Positions 45,675-55,960 of a DNA stretch of 64,000 nt are shown here, piece by piece. Location: positions 648,318 to 712,317 of the forward strand of contig RPFO01000123.1 in the NCBI GenBank assembly GCA_009746045.1, written 5' to 3'. Each line of letters opens with the position of its first letter. The first letter of the stretch is position 1. The notes under the pieces are model-generated. The model did no database searches. It was given only the letters and a program-made list of their open reading frames with translations, and was not told where the DNA came from. The stretch is from Mesostigma viride. Taxonomy: Eukaryota; Streptophyta; Mesostigmatophyceae; Mesostigmatales; Mesostigmataceae. A program made the translations under genes and the position numbers.

Positions 45675-45856
45675 ACTAAGCCTGACTGCAGTTGTTTGGC
45701 CTCTAAACTATTGGGAAATAGTTGTTTGAACTCCATGTTAACAACGCAATTTTTTGCGTTATAACCTCACAACGCAAAAAATTGCGTTATGTAATAACGC
45801 GAGTTAATTAAGAACATAACTCCGTTGGGAGTATATGCAGCACATAGCCCAGAGAC

Positions 45857-46820
45857 TTGCTTAAGCAGCACACCACCTCCACCACCTCCACCATCTCGGC
45901 ACAACTCAAGCAACAAGCCCTCGACCTTCGCGAGGAAACCGACATCGCCCGGCGCAGCCACAATGTCATCGTCAAGCACTTCGACCAGCCGGCAGGTGAG
46001 ACCGAGCCACGAGCCTTCTTGAGGCATTTAAGCGCGACATTCTTGCCCCCATGCTACTCACTGGTGAGCTGGACATGTCGGCTGTCCGCCTCCCCCGCGC
46101 GCGGGGGAAGGCTGGCCCGGCACCCGTGCTCCTCACCTTTAAGTACATGGCGGACAAGCTGTCGTTCCTTAAATGCCGCAAGAAGCTCTGGAGGACTCGC
46201 TTCACGCTGGACGACGACTTGACCCTGGCCCAGCAACAGCGGCGACGCGAGCTATGGCCGACCTACCTTCAGCTCCGGCACAGCGCAGGGGGGAAGCCGG
46301 TATACTGGAGGGGGGCGGTCATCCACGTTGACCACAAGCCCTGGCAGCCCCCTCCTGCCACCCCAGACTAGGGAATTCATACCAGTAGTGTAGATTAGTC
46401 AGGCTTAGCCTAGCATGTGGCCCACGCGCATGTGCGCCCATAATGGCCCCCATGGATGTTGTCTACAGAATTTAGCCAAGCCCTGCCTATAACGGGACCC
46501 CCATGGATGTTGCACTAAGAATTTAGCCATGCTACGCAGTGCAGAGAGATGCTCTCTGTCGAGAAGCCATGCCCTAGCTCTTGTATAGCCATGATGATCT
46601 TCCCCCACATGACATACTCCCCCTTAGCTGGGCATAGTGTGAAGATCATGAGGGTGCAGTGAGGTGCCCTAGTGCACCTAGAGCAAGTGTTGTTTACATT
46701 CCCATGCACCCTTGCAGGAAGTAGCTTAGAATGTATGATAGGCCATATGCCCCTTCTCTGGGCTATGTGCTACATATACTCCCAACGGAGTTATGTTACA
46801 ATTCAATTCAATTCAATTCA
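45857..46820 (+). mobile_element. Family A copy, 5' truncated (nested insertion)
   Basis: Flanked by the 13-bp duplication ATAGCCCAGAGAC (45844-45856 and 46821-46833). It begins inside ORF1 (LKQHTTSTTSTISAQLKQQA), has one frame break near 46000, then the intact ORF1 C-terminus, 3' UTR, hairpin and an AATTC-type tail (46798-46820). Confidence 0.9.
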
Positions 46821-46833
46821 ATAGCCCAGAGAC

Positions 46834-47157
46834 CTGTCACCAACTACGTTCAGATGTTGCTGGACGACCTAGTGGTCCCAGCCCAGTTTGAGCACCGCAT
46901 CCACTCTCTCTCCCGTCTTTGGACTGCCATGCAGGACAAGACGAGGTGGAAGAAGATTGTCAAGGCGCACACGCCCGACCCTGTGGGCAAGCCACCTCCC
47001 CCCAAGCGGAGGAGGCGTTTTGATGAGTAGTGTAGTTAGGATTTTCTAGATAGAATTAGGATCGTTCGATCACGCGGCTTCCTCCACCCCATCCATCATG
47101 AAATATGTGCTACATGACCTCCCCACGGAGGCATGTTATAATTTAATTTAATTTTTA
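46834..47157 (+). mobile_element. Family B copy, 5' truncated, inserted at the same target site
   Basis: The left flank is the right-hand duplication of the preceding family A insertion (46821-46833); the right flank is ATAGCCCAGAGA at 47158-47169. It encodes the RT C-terminus (TNYVQMLLDDLVVPAQFEHR to GKPPPPKRRRRFDE), then the hairpin CCTCC-CCAC-GGAGG and an AATTT tail. Confidence 0.9.
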
Positions 47158-47184
47158 ATAGCCCAGAGAAGGGGCATATGGCCT

Positions 47185-47269
47185 AGGACTGTTTGCACCC
47201 ATCCATCCATCGGGGTTAATGCTTCGTGACTTCCCAACGGGAGCACGAGTCTAATTAATTAATTAATTA
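47185..47269 (+). mobile_element. Family C 3' end, 85 bp
   Basis: Flanked by ATATGGCCT (47176-47184 and 47270-47278). It includes CCATCCATC, the segment GACTTCCCAACGGGAGC (one stem mismatch) and a TTAA tail. An extremely 5'-truncated insertion. Confidence 0.9.
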
Positions 47270-47515
47270 ATATGGCCTATCATACATTCTAAGCTACTTC
47301 CTGCAAGGGTGGGAATGTAAAGGACCCTTGCTCTAGGTGCACCAGGGCACTTGCATCCCCATGATCTTCAAGCTATGCCCAGCGAAGGGGGAGCCTGTCA
47401 TGGGGGGGAAGATCAGCATAGCTATACAAAAAAGCTAAGGCATGGCGTCTCAGCAGAGAGTAACTCCCTGCATGGGCACAACATAACTAAATAAAGCTAG
47501 GCATCATCAGGAGGG

Positions 47516-50500
47516 CTGCCTTGCCACTGACGACGTCGTCCCCCCCTTCACTTTGAAGGAATTGGACGGCGCCCTTGCTCGCCTGCGGTACGATGCGGCG
47601 GTCGGTGCCGACCACCTTTCTGCTGAGCTGCTGAAGACCCCTGATCTGGCGGTTAAGGATCTTCTGCTGGCGTTCTGCAACCGTGTCCTGCTCTCTGACG
47701 AGCCTCCGCCTGCTGAGTGGCAGACGGCCATCCGCGTCATGCTGTACAAGAAGGGCTCTGCTGCTGACCCCGGCAACTACCGGGGTGTCTGCCTCCAGAG
47801 CGCCGCGCTGAAGGTCTTCATGCGCATGATGCTGCACAGGCTCCGCGCCGCGCTGGACCCACACCTGGGTGAGTCTCAGATGGGTTTCCGTCGTGGTCGT
47901 AACACTGTCATGGCTGTGTTTGTCGCGCGCCGGTTGATGGAGGAGGTGCGTCGACTTCCCCCTGACAGTTTGCCGCTGGTCTTCATTTTTGTTGACTATA
48001 TCAAGGCCTTCGACACGGTTCTCTGGGAGGCTCACTTTGGGCCATCCTAGCTCTGGATCGGGTACCACCTGCGTTTATTGCTGCCATTCGCCGACTGTAT
48101 GAGGGCTCACAGGCAGTAGTGCGGACTGCGGAGGGCACCACTCCACCATTCCCCCTTCACCACGGGGTGTGGCAAGGTTGTGTCCTGTCCCCATACCTGT
48201 TCATTATTGTCGTGGATCACGTCATGCGCCGGGCACGTGCGCGCTTTACTGCTCTTAAGGGGTTCGAGCCAGGCTTGGACATCCTTAACGTGAAAGAGCA
48301 CGGCGGGGTTAGACCTGGTTACCGCCTCGCCGACCTGATTCATGCGGATGATACCACCCTCATCGAGAGCCCCGAGCACATTCAGACCTGGCTGGACTGC
48401 CTGGGCCTGGAGGCGCGGGCGGTGGCCGGGGTTGGAGATTAGTGTCAAAACTGAGGCGATGGTGATTGGGGCCTCCAGTAAACCACCGCGGCCGCGCCTG
48501 CTCGACGGGACGGAGGTCCCGTTCCGCGACCGCTTCAAGCTGTTGGGGAGCTGGCTCCCTGACACCGCCGACGATGTGGACACCCGCATCGGCCTTGCCT
48601 GGGCCAAGCTCCGTTCGCTCACACCCTACTGGCGCTCGAAGGGCCTGAGCGGGCACCGCAAGCGCATGCTCTTCAAGGTCCTCGTCCTCACGGTGCTCAC
48701 GTATGGCGCCGAGGCGTGGACCCTCCCACCCAAACTGGCAGCTAGGCTAGACGGCACGGTTTATAGGATGCTCCGCCAGGTCCTTAACGTAGTTTTTTCC
48801 GAGCGTCCGTCATCAGAGTCTTTGTATCATGGCATGCCTCGTGTTTCGGATGAGATTAGGCAGCGTAGGATAGCATTTGTAGGACACCTTGCTCGCACCA
48901 GCCAGGTCGACACCACCCTCGGTCTGGCCGGCCGGCCCCCAGCGGCTTGGCCAGCCAGGTGGCATTCTGACCTGGCCTGGCCCCGAGGACATTCCCAAAA
49001 GGGTAGGGAAACCTGTCACGAACTACGTTCAGATGTTGCTGGACGACCTAGTGGTCCCAGCCCAGTTTGAGCACCGCATCCACTCTCCACCGCAACGGAG
49101 TTGACGGCCGGCATTCCCACCGCGTCTCAGACTCGTCGACCAACCTGGCCGGCTGGTCTCGCCCCCGCCTTCAGCTCGCAGCTCTCTTTACCCTCACTAA
49201 GCGCTCGGCCGAGGACCTTCTGCACCCCGCCCCCATTACCGAATCCACCTTCGTCCACCACCTCCACGCCGCCCTCTCACAGGCCACAGCACGTGACGCC
49301 CATTGCTGCAGATGTGGCGGCAATTGGCGGCACGCTGGCTGCTGAGCTCCCCACCATCCCCACCGCCACCGCCGCCCTCCTCGCCTCCACCCCCCCCCCC
49401 CTCCGTCTCCACCGACTCCATCACCGCCCAGCTCCGCGACATCGACCAGCGTCTTAAGGACAACGCCATTGCTATCGAGGTTCTGCAGAACACCGCAGGC
49501 CTCACCGCCCAGGCGGTGAAGGACATTGCCGCCAAGCCAGCCCCCGGCTGGCCTGGCCGGCGATGCTACTCCCATCACCACATGGGCGGACATGCTTAAG
49601 CAACACACCATGCACCTCCACCAGTGACCTCCGCCGTCGCAGCCCAGCTTCAACGGCAGACGCTTGACCTCCGCGAGGAGGCCGAGCTCGCCAAGCGCAG
49701 CCTCAACGTCATTGTCAAGAATCTCAAGATGGAGGAAGGTGAGAATTCCGAGAAGCTTGCGCGTGCTTTTGAGAGAGAAATCCTTGATCGCATGGGCCTT
49801 ACTGGTGAGATCGAGCTGGTCGCCCACCGCCTTCCCCGCGGCGCGGGGTAAGGCAGGGCCGCCCCCGCTCCTTCTCACCCCGGCGGACAAGATTTCTTTT
49901 AATTCTCAGACGCCGCAAGCGGCTCGAGAAGACTCTCTTCACCCTTGATGACGACTTGACCCTGGCGCAGCAACAACGGCGACGGGAGCTATGGCCGACC
50001 TACCTCCAGCTCCGGCAGACCAAGGCGGGGCAGCCGGTGTACTGGAAGGGGGCGGCCATCTACGTCGGCCACAAGCCCTGGCAGGCGACCCCCGCGGCCC
50101 CAGCGACTCCAGACGCCCCAGCTTAGGGGAATACAGCAGTAGTAGTGTAGCATAGATAGACCGTGGCCATGTACACGTACGCCTCCTAGAGGCCCTATCC
50201 CAGCTAAGCCACGCGCTTTATTTAATCATGTACATGTGTGCCTATGATGAGCCACACTCCAGACAATGCCTAGTTTTATTTAGTAATGCTGTGCCCATGC
50301 AGAGAGCTGCTCTCTGCTGAGATGCCACGCTCTAGTTTTTGTATAGCCATGATGATCTTCCCCCTCACAGGCATGCTCCCCCCTTACCCGGGCATAGCGT
50401 GATAGACCATGAGGGTGCGGGTGCCCTGGTGCACCTAGAGCAGGGGTAGCTTACATTCCCACCCTTGCATGATGAGAAGTAGCCTAGAATGTATTAAAAG

Positions 50501-50715
50501 CCATATGCCCCTTCTCACCGGGCTATGTGCTACATCTACTCCCAACGGAGTGATGTTGATAATTAATTAATTAATTAATTAATCCACTCTCTCTCCCGTC
50601 TTTGGACTGCCATGCAGGACAAGACGCGGTGGAAGAAGATTGTCAAGGCGCACACGCCCGACCCCGTGTGGGCAAGCCACCTCCCCCCAAGCGGCGGAGG
50701 CGTTTTGATGAGTAG
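47516..50715 (+). pseudogene. Family B reverse transcriptase, frameshifted and interrupted
   Basis: The RT domain of a non-LTR retrotransposon: YDAAVGADHLSAELLK; PAEWQTAIRVMLYKKG; PGNYRGVCLQSAALKVFMRM; SQMGFRRGRNTVMAVFVARR; motif A FIFVDYIKAFDTVLWEA; motif B WQGCVLSPYLF; motif C HADDTTLI (the two Asp kept; His replaces the usual aromatic). Thumb and C-terminal segments follow: FKLLGSWLPDTADDVDTRIG, VLTYGAEAWTLP and RQRRIAFVGHLARTSQVDTT, and, after the nested insertion, the basic C-terminus. Frame breaks occur near 48030, 48420 and 48930. Clade not assigned; the endonuclease part is missing. Confidence 0.8.
49088..50581 (+). mobile_element. Family A copy nested in the family B RT
   Basis: Flanked by the 10-bp duplication ATCCACTCTC (49078-49087 and 50582-50591). 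Excising it restores the RT frame segment EHRIHSLSRLW. It begins within ORF1 (RNGVDGRHSHRVSDSSTNLA), has several frame breaks, ends ORF1 with a stop near 50126, and finishes with a 3' UTR, hairpin ACTCC-CAAC-GGAGT and TTAA tail. Confidence 0.9.
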
Positions 50716-50950
50716 TGTAGTTAGGATTTTCTAGATAGAGTTAGGATAGTTCGATCACGCGGCTTTCTCCACCCCACCCATCATGGAATATGTGCTACAT
50801 GACCTCCCCACGGAGGCATGTTATAATTTAATTTAATATAATTTTTAATCATCTGGAGGGTGGCTCATCATAGGCACACATGTACATGATTAAATAAAGC
50901 GTGTGGCTTAGCTAGGATAGTGCCTCTAGCCTGGAGGCGGACATGTACAT

Positions 50951-51166
50951 TAATTAATTAATTAGGAACATAACTCCGTTGGGAGTATATGTAGCACATA
51001 GCCCAGAGAAGGGGCATATGGCCTATCATACATTCTAAGCTACTTCCTGCAAGGGTGGGAATGTAAAGGACCCTTGCTCTAGGTGCACCAGGGCACTTGC
51101 ATCCCCATGATCTTCAAGCTATGCCCAGCGAAGGGGGAGCCTGTCATGGGCCGGGGGGAAGATCAG
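50951..51166 (-). mobile_element. Family A 3' UTR copy nested in a family A 3' UTR
   Basis: Flanked by CATGTACAT (50942-50950 and 51167-51175). 216 bp with TTAA tail, hairpin and part of the 3' UTR, truncated before ORF1. It lies in the same orientation as its host copy. Confidence 0.85.
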
Positions 51167-51551
51167 CATGTACATGGCCACGGTCTATCTATTCTACACT
51201 ACTACTGCTGTATTCCCCTAAGCTGGGGCGTCTGGAGTCGCTGGGGCCGCGGGGGTAGCCTGCCAGGGCTTGTGGCCGACGTAGATGGCCGTCCCCTTCC
51301 AGTACACCGGCTGCCCCGCCTTGGTCTGCCGGAGCTGGAGGTAGGTCGGCCATAGCTCCCGTCGCCGTTGTTCGGCTGCGCCAGGGTCAAGTCGTCATCA
51401 AGGGTGAAGAGAGTCTTCTCGAGCCGCTTGCGGCGTCTGAGAATTAAAAGAAATCTTGTCCGCCGGGGTCTTAACTTTAGGTGAGAAGGACCTGGCTGTT
51501 GTAACGACTAAAAATGATCATCAACATCATCCATAGTCCAATACGAAAGAT

Positions 51552-51712
51552 GCTGTTAGATAGATCGTAGGTAGCTGATGTAGATAGATTAGACCGGTAG
51601 GACTGTTTGCACCCATCCATCCATCCATCCATCCATCCATCCATCCATCGGGGTTAATGCTCCGTGACTCCCCAACGGGAGCACAAGTCTAATTAATTAA
51701 TTAATTAATTAA
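51552..51712 (+). mobile_element. Family C 3' end with expanded CCAT repeat
   Basis: Flanked by TACGAAAGAT (51542-51551 and 51713-51722). It contains the expanded CCATCCATC tract, the segment GACTCCCCAACGGGAGC and a TTAA tail. Confidence 0.9.
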
Positions 51713-51722
51713 TACGAAAGAT

Positions 51723-52555
51723 CTTTTACCTGGGTTGCTTTCTTGGGTCACAGAACTTCAAGTATCCAGCAGGCAACGTTGAGATGGAAATTCCACAGCG
51801 ACGTGGTTGAAGGAACCACAACCCCTTGTAAACACAACGACAAGCGTGTGCCCTAGACGCGCCTTCTGTGGAACTGCAAGTAGTCTAGTACTAAAGAGCT
51901 TTATGAATGGACAACAAAGACAAGCTTTATTATACCACGATGGATCAAAACCAACGTAGCAACAATGGCGACCCCACGTCCTTGATATCGACGTGCTTGT
52001 CGAGCATGCCTCAACCTTAGCCTGACGAGAACCAATCAGAATCATGGAATTCTAAACAAGATCTTCGTATCCATCCTAGTCACACAAAACAGAACAACAC
52101 CACAAACAGCCTGGCAGAATCTGTACATGAGATCCTGAATCTGTAGTAAGCACTGAAGTCCCAAAGGAACATTTAAGACTTGGTAGTACCGACCAACAAA
52201 CTATAACCCCACGTGGATCAGGCCACGACCAATAAGGGCTTCTAACAGTCGGTTGACAAAAGTACTAGATTCAAGTGCCGCCTTCTTGGAAACCTCATAA
52301 CTTTCTCAATACTGATCCAAAAGTCCTCGAATAAAAGCCAAACATTCACAAAACAATGGATGTAACAACAAAGTCATTTTTGCTTGTTACAGCTGTAAGT
52401 AATAACAACTCTAATATCAGTTTTCCTGTATGGGTGTGAGTTCATCCCTGATCGAAAAGCATGCCGTGTTCTATTACCCGCGTCTACCGTGTTCTATAAC
52501 GCTATACACGGGTTGTAGGGTTAGAACGAGATGTATCGCGTTGTAATCTGACACG
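51723..52555. other. Unassigned intergenic DNA
   Basis: No gene or repeat was recognised; the longest ORF (about 95 codons, minus strand) has no supporting features. Confidence 0.35.
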
Positions 52556-52569
52556 TGGCAGACACAATA

Positions 52570-52966
52570 AATTAAATTAAAATTAAATTATAACATGCCT
52601 CCGTTGGGAGATCATGTATATAGCACATATTCCTTCATGGATGGAGTGGAGGAAGCCGCGTAATGGAACGAACCTAGCTCTAAGCTAGAAAATCCTAACT
52701 ACACTACTCATCAAAACGCCTCCTCCGCTTGGGGGGAGGTGGCTTGCCCACAGGGGCTGGCGTGTGAGCCTTGACAATCTTCTGCCACCGCGTCTTGTTC
52801 TGCATGGCAGTCCAAAGAAGGGAGAGAGAGTGGATGTGACCAGTGTTCAAACTGGGCTGGGACCACTATGTAGGTCGGCCAGCAACATCTGGGTGTAGTT
52901 CGTGGTATGTTTCCCTACCCTTTTGGGAATGTCCTTGGGGCTAGGCCAGGTCAAAATATGCCGCCC
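52570..52966 (-). mobile_element. Family B 3' portion
   Basis: Flanked by the 14-bp duplication TGGCAGACACAATA (52556-52569 and 52967-52980). Tail, 3' hairpin (stem with a T-G wobble: TCTCC-CAAC-GGAGG), 3' UTR and RT C-terminus ending in the basic KRRRRF motif. 5' truncated. Confidence 0.9.
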
Positions 52967-53104
52967 TGGCAGACACAATAGATACGAGATTCTCGCTCTA
53001 AAACTCGGTGGACGGACTCCTTACATCCCATAGAACGAAAAATCCAGGTATTTTTTCCATTTTTTTTTGTGACAGCTGCAAACAAATCGGTTTATCCATT
53101 AAAT

Positions 53105-53226
53105 TCATTAATTAATTAATTAGACTCGTGCTCCCGGTGGGAGTCACGGAGCATTAACCCCGATGGATGGATGGATGGGTGCAAACAGTCCTACCGGTCT
53201 AATCTATCTACATCAGCTACCTACAA
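53105..53226 (-). mobile_element. Family C 3' end
   Basis: TTAA tail, then the complement of the family C hairpin segment (loop variant CTCCCACCGGGAG) and CCAT repeats. It abuts a T400 copy. No clear target duplication was found. Confidence 0.75.
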
Positions 53227-55003
53227 CATCTATCTGAACAAGTCTCGAGTGGACACGTGTGTAGTACTCCTACACACACAGATCTCGAATGATTTATCTA
53301 GTACAAAATCCGAATGGCTTGCATCACTCTCCGGAAAGGAGAACTTTTGCGGTTGGACTGTAGGTGTCAGCTGGCAGTGAACAGCCATACGGCGTATAAT
53401 ACGCCGTATGGCGCGTATTATACGCCATACGCAAGATTTCCGTATGAAAATGGGAAAAAAAATACGCACTGCGTATTTTTTGCGTATTTTTTGCGTATTG
53501 CGTATTTTTTGCGTATTTTTTGCGTATTTTTTGCGTATGAACCTCGTTCGAAGTAGCTTCTGGCATCATTTTGGACGGCACGTGGAGCCGGAACTAGATG
53601 CAGGTGCCAAGCTGGCCGTGCATGTACGACTGTACGTGCATTGCTGCAGATTGCTGCGTGTCGGACTAGGGTCTAGGAGACGAAGGACGAGGAAATTAGG
53701 TGACGAAGTTAATGTTGGCTGCCAACAAGGGCGCGCATCTGGCACCTAACATTTAATCGTAGCACAATTGACATCCAGGCACCATGGCTAGCGACGGTGA
53801 TGGTGTGGGTCTATGGAACACGATGATAATGGGGCCGACGAGATGCAGGCCGTATTCGAGACTGTCTGGACACACATCGTGAAAGAACAGACTCTCAACA
53901 AGAAAGGGCAGCCGACAGGTAACTACTAGCTCAGTGACGTGCACACTTTTGGATGCAAAATTCTCGGGTTCTACCACCCGAGCAAGGCTAGCACCCGCCA
54001 TATCATGGGCGCTACGTATGCGAAGGAGGCAAGATTGAGCGAGTGCAAGAGGCCGCCGGAGGCATTACGTCGCAGGCTGCAGGGTATTTGGTGTGACTCG
54101 CGATGCACATAAATGCCTTATTTAGCCATGCAGGCTGCTGCTAGCCAGCCACCGTACCATATGTGTTAATGGTTTAGGGAAGCTGGGTCGGGTTGCTGGC
54201 ATGCATGGTATCCTGCACGCTAGCCACATTGTTGGCAGCCCGTATGGATTCTTGCTTCATGTAGATCAATATTGCATGGTGGCCTACCACGAGTAGGCAA
54301 GATGTCTGTTTCTGGCACAATGTCTTATTACTTTTGGCAAGTTGGCCCACTGACCGTGTGCTGTATTTCAGTCCTAGTATATAGCAATTCCATGCTGCCA
54401 GAGATGACGTGGTTTTAAGTTCAACATACAGTAATGGTGGCAGCAATCTCTATACCTCTGCAAGTGTCATTGCGCATGCATATCTACTTGTGTTATTATC
54501 CTTTTCAGGTGTGCACTGATTGTGCATACAACTTTGTTATGGTGTGCTTTTAAGAGACTTAATAATCAAACAGGACAATGCTTGTACTTGTAAGCAGCAA
54601 CGGTAATGCCAATGTCATGAGATGATGTGTCACATATAGGCATGTGGTGCATTGCAAGAACACAAAGAAAACATGCCTGATTGGTCAGAATGTTGAAGAA
54701 CCCCCTGAACCATGCAAAAAACAGCATTTTCAAGAGTCCCCGTATGATTTGCGTATTATACCCCGTATGGCGTATTATACACCATACCCATGGGCCCCGT
54801 ATGATTGCGTATTGCGTATGGCTGTACACTGTCAGCTGGCGATGCCTTAGGATCAGGAGACGTCCGTCCTATGGTCAGCAAAAGTGGGTGCGAGAGGTCC
54901 CCAGTTCGATTCCGGCCTGGATTCATTTGCAGATCGCGTTTTCTGCGGACCAGCACTGAGCGCAAATGGTTTTCACCTTTGCGGCGTGCCAAATCAGAAT
55001 CTA
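53227..55003 (+). mobile_element. T400 copy split by hAT-2
   Basis: The two pieces (53227-53374 and 54832-55003) are consecutive parts of the T400 unit: the stretch from GAACAAGTCTCG to GTAGGTGTCAGCTGG, then GGCGATGCC, the tRNA-like B-box AGTTCGATTCC and the terminal hairpin. Confidence 0.8.
53375..54831 (+). mobile_element. hAT-2 element inserted in T400
   Basis: Both flanks carry the 8-bp duplication TCAGCTGG (53367-53374 and 54832-54839). The terminal inverted repeats are CAGTGAACAGCCATACG and its complement at 54815-54831 (16 of 17). GCGTATT motifs crowd both ends (53395-53540 and 54738-54820). The 1457-bp interior contains a degraded BED-finger-like region (about 53850-54080: VWTHIVKEQTLNKKG, then a shifted Cys/His segment with stops) and no transposase core, so it needs a partner for movement. 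Confidence 0.9.
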
Positions 55004-55329
55004 AACAACATCACTAACTACAATATCCGTTAAAAGCTGGCTTTTGGTTCTCAATTCTCAATTCTCAGAGGGCGGGGCCTGAGAGGTACCTTTAAACTAA
55101 ATAAGAGGCGTGCCTCTATCTAGACTCTATTGGCGTTAATTTGTAGTATTGTACGACAACATGTCAAGGTTGATGGAAAGTACAGAAGCCCTAGTCGGCT
55201 GAAAACTTGGATAGGCGCGGCGCTGTGTGTACTTTGTGTTGGACGTTTTTAGATGGCACGGGTCGCATTGTAGGAGTTATAACGCCCGGGGTTGGACGTA
55301 CAGTGTAGGATCTGTGTGATCGAAAACTG

Positions 55330-55558
55330 TTGCGCGGTTAAGGCATCATCCGTGGGGAGTCCCATCATAGGCGCACATGCGCGTAGGCGTGGGCCACGTG
55401 CTAAGCTAAGCTTGACTAGTCTTTACTACTGCTATATATCCCGAAGCTGGGGTTGCTGGGGTGGCAGGGGGCGCCTGCCTGGGCTTGTGGCGACGTGGAT
55501 ATGACCGCCCCCACCAGTATACATACCGTCTTCCCCCCCTGCGGTCTGCCTGACCACA
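55330..55558 (-). mobile_element. Family A fragment (ORF1 end and 3' UTR start)
   Basis: The minus strand reads the ORF1 C-terminal end, degraded, and the following 3' UTR (GGCCCACGC, GCGCCTATGATGGG). It stops at a family B tail at 55562. Confidence 0.7.
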
Positions 55559-55561
55559 CCA

Positions 55562-55643
55562 TTAAATTAAAAAAATTAAATTGTAACATGCCTCCGTTGG
55601 GAGATCATGTAGCACATATTCCATGATGGATGGGGTGGAGGAC
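55562..55643 (-). mobile_element. Family B 3' end, about 80 bp
   Basis: AATTT-type tail, hairpin TCTCC-CAAC-GGAGG, ATGTGCTACAT segment and a few bases of 3' UTR, then unrelated sequence. Confidence 0.8.
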
Positions 55644-55960
55644 CATGTGCACCATACTTTGCTGTATCTGAGAGAGCGCTGTCAGTTGCAGGAAAACGAG
55701 TAAACTGGATCATGCTAAACTGCGGCTCTAGACGTTTGTCATAGATCTTGGTACGCCACCCACATCGATTGTGGGTAATGTCGAGGTCAAGGTAACTGCA
55801 TTGAATTGCCAGATCGAAGAAGTAAGCTTGAGCGTGAGCGAAGCTTGTAAACAAATACCTGGATAAATACCTGGTCTCCCGGTGGCTTGATACAGATGAG
55901 CATGGAAGCTAGGCCATTTGTCCATATGTCCGCAATGAGGACCTGTACCAGGGCATGCCA
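55644..55960 (-). pseudogene. Second Penelope-like RT fragment
   Basis: The minus strand reads SYLDLDITHNRCGWRTKIYD-type sequence (YLDLDITHNRCGWRTKIYDK in the window), then ALSDTAKYG, matching NYLDLNITHNKKGW and SHTAKYG of the relic at 31990-33244. Only this post-motif-C part remains, with frame changes. Confidence 0.6.

Larger units (their letters stand above)
42527..45803. mobile_element. TTAA-flanked DNA transposon-like element with palindromic ends
   Basis: It lies in the TTAA tail of the family A element. It starts CTCGCGTTA (42527) and ends TAACGCGAG (45803), with TTAA on both sides. The inverted ends also share AACGCAATTTTTTGCGTT, itself a palindrome. Inside are a family B copy (42949-43595), a T400 array (44088-44935) and an unrecognised ORF (45117-45674). 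Because the target is itself a TTAA repeat, the TTAA duplication is suggestive rather than proof of a PiggyBac-type element. Confidence 0.6.
47516..50847 (+). mobile_element. Family B non-LTR retrotransposon, 5' truncated, with nested family A copy
   Basis: Flanked by a 13-bp duplication (ATCATCAGGAGGG at 47503-47515; ATCATCTGGAGGG at 50848-50860; one mismatch). It carries RT (47516-49087) and, after the nested insertion 49088-50581, the RT C-terminus (50582-50715), the 3' UTR, the hairpin CCTCC-CCAC-GGAGG and an AATTT-type tail. No endonuclease region remains. Confidence 0.9.
42508..51489 (-). mobile_element. Family A element split by at least six later insertions
   Basis: Flanked by the 10-bp duplication ACCTGGCTGT (42498-42507 and 51490-51499). 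Reading 5' to 3' on the minus strand, its own pieces are 51489-51167 (ORF1 C-terminus and start of 3' UTR), 50950-50848, 47515-47270, 47184-47158, 45856-45804 (hairpin) and the TTAA tail 42526-42508. Removing the insertions restores one ordinary 5'-truncated family A copy. Confidence 0.8.
39683..51497 (-). mobile_element. Outer family B element holding the whole nested cluster
   Basis: Its minus-strand pieces are 39683-39937 (AATTT-type tail, 3' hairpin, RT C-terminus), 42293-42507 and the last few bases before 51497. Between them lie the family A element 39938-42292 and the larger family A element 42508-51489. The pieces align in order with the family B element at 47516-50847. The 5' end is truncated near ACCTGGCTG. 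Confidence 0.7.
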
